DNA from: Kitasatospora acidiphila | GTDB lineage: Bacteria; Actinomycetota; Actinomycetes; Streptomycetales; Streptomycetaceae | Direction: 5' to 3' | Assembly: GCF_006636205.1 (NCBI RefSeq) | Contig: NZ_VIGB01000003.1 | Coordinates: 7,070,501-7,134,500, forward strand | DNA: 64,000 nucleotides | Part shown: one piece after another, positions 61,270 through 64,000 of the stretch | Numbering within the stretch: the stretch's first letter is position 1 | Layout of the letters: each line of letters opens with the position of its first letter | The notes under the pieces: generated by a model | The model's database searches: none | Seen by the model: only the letters and a program-made list of their open reading frames with translations | What the model was told of the DNA's origin: nothing | Position numbers and translations under genes: made by a program

Positions 61270-62358
61270 TCAGCCGACCACGGCCGCCCGGACGCAGAGG
61301 ATGTCGGGCAGGTGCGAGGCGAGCAGGTGCCAGCTGTCGCCCTCGTCGGCGCTGGCGTACAACTCGCCGTTGCGGTTGCCGAAGTACACCCCGGCCGGGT
61401 CGGCGTCGTCGCAGCGCAGCGCGTCCCGCAGCACCACGCCGTAGTGGTCGTCGTCCGGCAGCCCCTGGGCGAGCGGGTGCCAGTTGCCGCCGCCGTCCTC
61501 GGTGCGGTAGATCCGGCAGCGCTTGCCGGGCGGCATCCGCATGTAGTCGGCCTCCAGCGGGGCCAGGTAGGCGGTGCCGGCCCGGTGCGGGTGGGCGGCC
61601 ACCGCGAAGCCGAACACCGCGGGCAGGCCGCTCTCCATCGGCCGCCAGTTGGCCCCCGCGTCGTCGCTGCGGAACACCCCGCCGTGGTTCTGCAGCAGCA
61701 GCTTGTCCGGGTCGGTCGGGTCCGGGGCGATCTTGTGCACGCACTGCCCGAACTCCGGGTACTCCTCGGGCAGGAAGCTCGTCCTGATCCCGGTGTTGGA
61801 CGGCGCCCAGCCCGCCCCGCCGTCGGTGGAGCGGTAGACGCCGCCGGAGGAGATCGCCACGGTCAGCGCGTCCGGGTCCCGGGGGTCCGTCAGGATCGTG
61901 TGCAGGCCCTGTCCGCCGAAGCCCTCGCCCCACTGCTCGCGCTGCGGGTGCGTCCAGAGCGGTTCCACCAGGCTGAAGGTCTCGCCGTGGTCGGTGGAGC
62001 GGAACAGCGCGGCCGGCTCGGTCCCGGCGTAGACCACGCCCGGCGCCTCCGGGCCGGCCGGCTGCAGCTGCCAGAGCCGCACCAGCGAGGCACCGGTGTG
62101 CTCGGGGAACTTCACCGCCGGCCGTTCCGGCTCGTTCCAGCTGGCGCCCAGGTCGTCCGAGCGCCACACCGACGGGCCCCAGTGGTTGCTGTCGGCGCCG
62201 ACCAGCACCCTGGTCCGGCCGCCGCGCCGGTCGATGCCGATCGCGTAGACCGCGTTCATCGGAAAGTGCGGGCCGGTGAACGCCCAATCGCGCCGGCCGT
62301 AACTGCGGGCCAGGAACAGGCCCTTCTGGGTGCCCACCGCGAGCAGTACCTCGGTCAT
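61270..62358 (-). CDS. BNR/Asp-box repeat protein (sialidase-like propeller)
   Basis: 362 residues without a signal peptide. About six Asp-box (S-x-D-x-G-x-x-W/F) motifs: SDDLGASW, STDHGETF, STDGGAGW, SDDAGANW, TEDGGGNW, ADEGDSW, giving a beta-propeller. No sialidase catalytic Arg triad is evident, so it is probably a binding or glycosidase-related protein of unknown role. ATG at 62358. Divergent from SseB by 49 bases. Confidence 0.8.
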   Translation of the reverse strand: MTEVLLAVGTQKGLFLARSYGRRDWAFTGPHFPMNAVYAIGIDRRGGRTRVLVGADSNHWGPSVWRSDDLGASWNEPERPAVKFPEHTGASLVRLWQLQPAGPEAPGVVYAGTEPAALFRSTDHGETFSLVEPLWTHPQREQWGEGFGGQGLHTILTDPRDPDALTVAISSGGVYRSTDGGAGWAPSNTGIRTSFLPEEYPEFGQCVHKIAPDPTDPDKLLLQNHGGVFRSDDAGANWRPMESGLPAVFGFAVAAHPHRAGTAYLAPLEADYMRMPPGKRCRIYRTEDGGGNWHPLAQGLPDDDHYGVVLRDALRCDDADPAGVYFGNRNGELYASADEGDSWHLLASHLPDILCVRAAVVG

Positions 62359-62407
62359 GGCCACCACTGTGCGCCGAGCGCCTGCGACCAGCGGCTAGGC
62401 TCGCCGG

Positions 62408-63151
62408 GTGGACAGTGGGAACGAGCTCAAGAACATTCCGGACCCCGGCTTCGCGGGCGACGACGGCGGTGCCGACCCGGCGCTGACCGCCGCGCTCGCC
62501 GCCTTCGCCGCCGATCCGGCCACCGAGCCGGCGCTGCTGCGCGTGCTGCGCGGGGCCCGGCTGATGGTGCCGATCGTGGCGCTGCTCGGCGAGGTCGAGG
62601 TGGACGCGCACGGCCACAAGCACGAGAAGACCAGCGACATGGCGGTGCCGGTGATCCAGGCGCCGGACGGCCGCCGGGCGCTGCCCGCCTTCACCTCGCT
62701 CGCCGCCATGTCCGCCTGGCGCGCGGACGCCCGCCCGGCGCCGGTGGCGGCGCCGCAGGCCGCCATGACCGCCTACTCGGAGCAGGCCGACACCCTGCTG
62801 ATCGACCCGGCCGGCCCGGTGACCTACCTGCTCACCGGCGCCCGGCTGCGTGCGGTGGCCGAGAACCGCGACTGGCTGCCGCCGGCCGAGGACCCGGACG
62901 TCCGCACCGCGCTGACCGCGCTGCTGGCCGCCGAGCCGCAGGTGCTGGGGGCCCAGCTGCACCCGGGCACCGAGACCGACGCGGTGCTGGCGCTGGCGCT
63001 GGCCGACGGGGCCCCGGTGGCCGAGGTGGCGCAGCGGCTGGCCGGCGCGCTGGCGGCCGACCCGGTGCTGCGGGTCCGGCTGGCCCGCGGCCTCGACCTC
63101 GCGCTGCTCCCCGCAGCGGCCGCGGGGAGCGGCTTCTACCAGCGCGCCTGA
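62408..63151 (+). CDS. SseB family protein
   Basis: 247 residues. SseB N-terminal core (LLRVLRGARLMVPIVALLG; GRRALPAFTSLAAMSAWR; DTLLIDPAGP) plus a C-terminal part (DVRTALTALLAAEPQVLG). Function undefined. GTG start. Typically found beside infC in Streptomyces-like genomes as I recall. Confidence 0.85.
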   Translation: MDSGNELKNIPDPGFAGDDGGADPALTAALAAFAADPATEPALLRVLRGARLMVPIVALLGEVEVDAHGHKHEKTSDMAVPVIQAPDGRRALPAFTSLAAMSAWRADARPAPVAAPQAAMTAYSEQADTLLIDPAGPVTYLLTGARLRAVAENRDWLPPAEDPDVRTALTALLAAEPQVLGAQLHPGTETDAVLALALADGAPVAEVAQRLAGALAADPVLRVRLARGLDLALLPAAAAGSGFYQRA

Positions 63152-63181
63152 CCGAGTCCCCGGCGCGCTGGGAACCGGACC

Positions 63182-63526
63182 TCAGGAGTAGACCGGCCCG
63201 GTGAACTTCTCGCCCGGGCCGGCACCCGGGGCGTCCGGCACGACCGAGGCCTCCCGGAACGCCAGCTGCAGCGAGCGCAGCCCGTCCCGCAGCGGGGCGG
63301 CGTGGAAGTTGCTGATCTCGGGCGCACCGGCGGTGACCAGCCCGGCCAGCGCGGTGATCAGCTTGCGGGCCTCGTCGAGGTCCTTGTCCTTGTCGCCGCC
63401 CTCGGCAAGCCCGCACTTCACCGCCGCCGCACTCATCAGATGCACCGCGACGGTGGTGATCACCTCGACGGCCGGCACCTCCGCGATGTCGCGGGTCAGG
63501 TCGTCGAAATCGGGCTCGCTGCTCAC
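63182..63526 (-). CDS. DUF1844 protein
   Basis: 114 residues. The conserved DUF1844 core is visible: AVHLMSAAAVKCGL, LDEARKLITALAGLV. Function unknown. Convergent with SseB and divergent from infC. Confidence 0.85.
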   Translation of the reverse strand: MSSEPDFDDLTRDIAEVPAVEVITTVAVHLMSAAAVKCGLAEGGDKDKDLDEARKLITALAGLVTAGAPEISNFHAAPLRDGLRSLQLAFREASVVPDAPGAGPGEKFTGPVYS

Positions 63527-63954
63527 GCCAGGCTCATTCCATCAGGTTGTATCGGTACTCCTGGAGGGTACAAGGACGCGATGGCGACAATCCGTCCCGC
63601 CATCGTGTACAGTTCTTAGCGACCGGCCTGGCGCTTCATCGTGCCCGGCCAGCAAGTGGAGGCTCCACTCCGGCAACTCGCAAGAGTAGCCCGACAGTCT
63701 CCCACCCGATCGGCCTCGCGGTCGACGGGTCCGGTCCGCGACCGCGGCCAGTGACGGCCGAGTGTCGCCAGTGATGTCCTTGGTCGGACATCCCGGTTGT
63801 GTGGAGCCCTGCTTGCTAGCGAGCGGGGCTTTTTTCGTGCCGCGGTGCCATGCAGTACCGCAGCACGCATGAAGCCCCGCCCAATGGTCGAAGTCCACTA
63901 CGTGCGACCGCCCCCTGACGGCCGCATCGCAGAAGGTGCAACCGAGGAGGCCCC
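63527..63954 (+). promoter_or_regulatory. infC leader region
   Basis: 428 bases without a gene. A possible promoter is GCGACA (63584-63589) and TACAGT (63608-63613), 18 bases apart. An intrinsic terminator stands at 63805-63835, 120 bases before infC, and a GAGGAGG site precedes the start. Confidence 0.5.
63805..63835 (+). terminator. Leader terminator (attenuator) before infC
   Basis: AGCCCTGCT pairs with AGCGGGGCT (one G-U) around an 8-base loop, immediately followed by TTTTT. It is the only hairpin in the window with a proper T-run, and it lies inside the infC leader rather than after a gene. Confidence 0.7.
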
Positions 63955-64000
63955 ATCAGCACCGAGCCCCGCATCAACGACCGGATTCGCGTCCCGAGGT
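63955..64000 (+). CDS. infC: Translation initiation factor IF-3, 3'-truncated by window edge
   Basis: The frame from ATC at 63955 reads ISTEPRINDRIRVP, the standard IF-3 N-terminus, with GAGGAGG 6 bases upstream and no ATG or GTG nearby. An ATC start parallels the AUU start of E. coli infC, which lets IF-3 repress its own translation by rejecting weak start codons. The last bases read CCG AGG T where family members have Pro-Glu-Val, so one C appears to be missing near 63994. Confidence 0.88.
   Translation, partial: MSTEPRINDRIRVPR

Overview
The window is very GC-rich chromosomal DNA from an actinobacterium, almost certainly a member of the Streptomycetaceae. Coding frames have G or C in nearly every third position, GTG starts are common, and many genes overlap by four bases. 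The right end carries an arrangement that is typical of Streptomyces-like chromosomes as far as I recall: a HelY-type helicase, a 5'-3' exonuclease, then SseB, DUF1844 and infC. I cannot tell Streptomyces from Kitasatospora or Streptacidiphilus. I see no tRNA, rRNA, CRISPR array, prophage or insertion sequence.

Left part (1-32 kb): a hydroxyproline-type catabolic operon (aldehyde dehydrogenase, proline racemase family, ornithine cyclodeaminase family) ends in a GntR regulator. Next come a MacB-like ABC exporter, with an unlisted 41-codon frame wedged between permease and ATPase, and a divergent NarL-type two-component pair that share a 12-bp perfect inverted repeat. Two secreted proteins, TetR, nitronate monooxygenase, a membrane protein beside an OmpR-type two-component pair, MerR, a prolipoprotein transferase, glutathione peroxidase, and a LysR regulator divergent from an epimerase and aldo/keto reductase pair follow. 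Then come a blasticidin-S-deaminase-like enzyme, a decayed DJ-1 remnant, a frameshifted oxidoreductase, GNAT, a threonine-dehydratase-like enzyme, and a four-gene cassette of three Roadblock-type proteins and a DUF4388-like protein.

Middle (32-45 kb): a compact class III lanthipeptide locus. A LanKC synthetase (32603-35233, minus) is followed by a 45-residue precursor gene (32299-32436, minus) with a VLELQ leader motif, a labionin-type S-x2-S-x3-C core and a terminator hairpin behind it. No exporter gene is adjacent. This is the most interesting item in the window. A DUF3068 protein, aminopeptidase P, a complete peptide-uptake ABC operon (substrate-binding protein, two permeases, two ATPases) and a class V aminotransferase follow.

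Right part (45-64 kb): a fourth Roadblock-type protein faces the helicase. A secreted sphingomyelinase-like phosphodiesterase comes next. A four-gene minus-strand operon of unrecognised membrane and surface proteins (50136-55197) has no function I can assign. Then come exonuclease, PhzF, a His-rich cation diffusion facilitator, a DUF2510 protein, a D-threonine-aldolase-like enzyme, a 34-bp tandem array, a BNR-repeat protein, SseB, DUF1844 and the start of infC, which appears to use ATC as its start codon behind a leader terminator.

Seven apparent single-base deletions lie in C or G runs inside otherwise conserved genes: two near 25.2-25.4 kb and one each near 43.40, 50.87, 56.65, 59.17 and 63.99 kb. 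Base-calling errors in the assembly explain this pattern better than gene decay.
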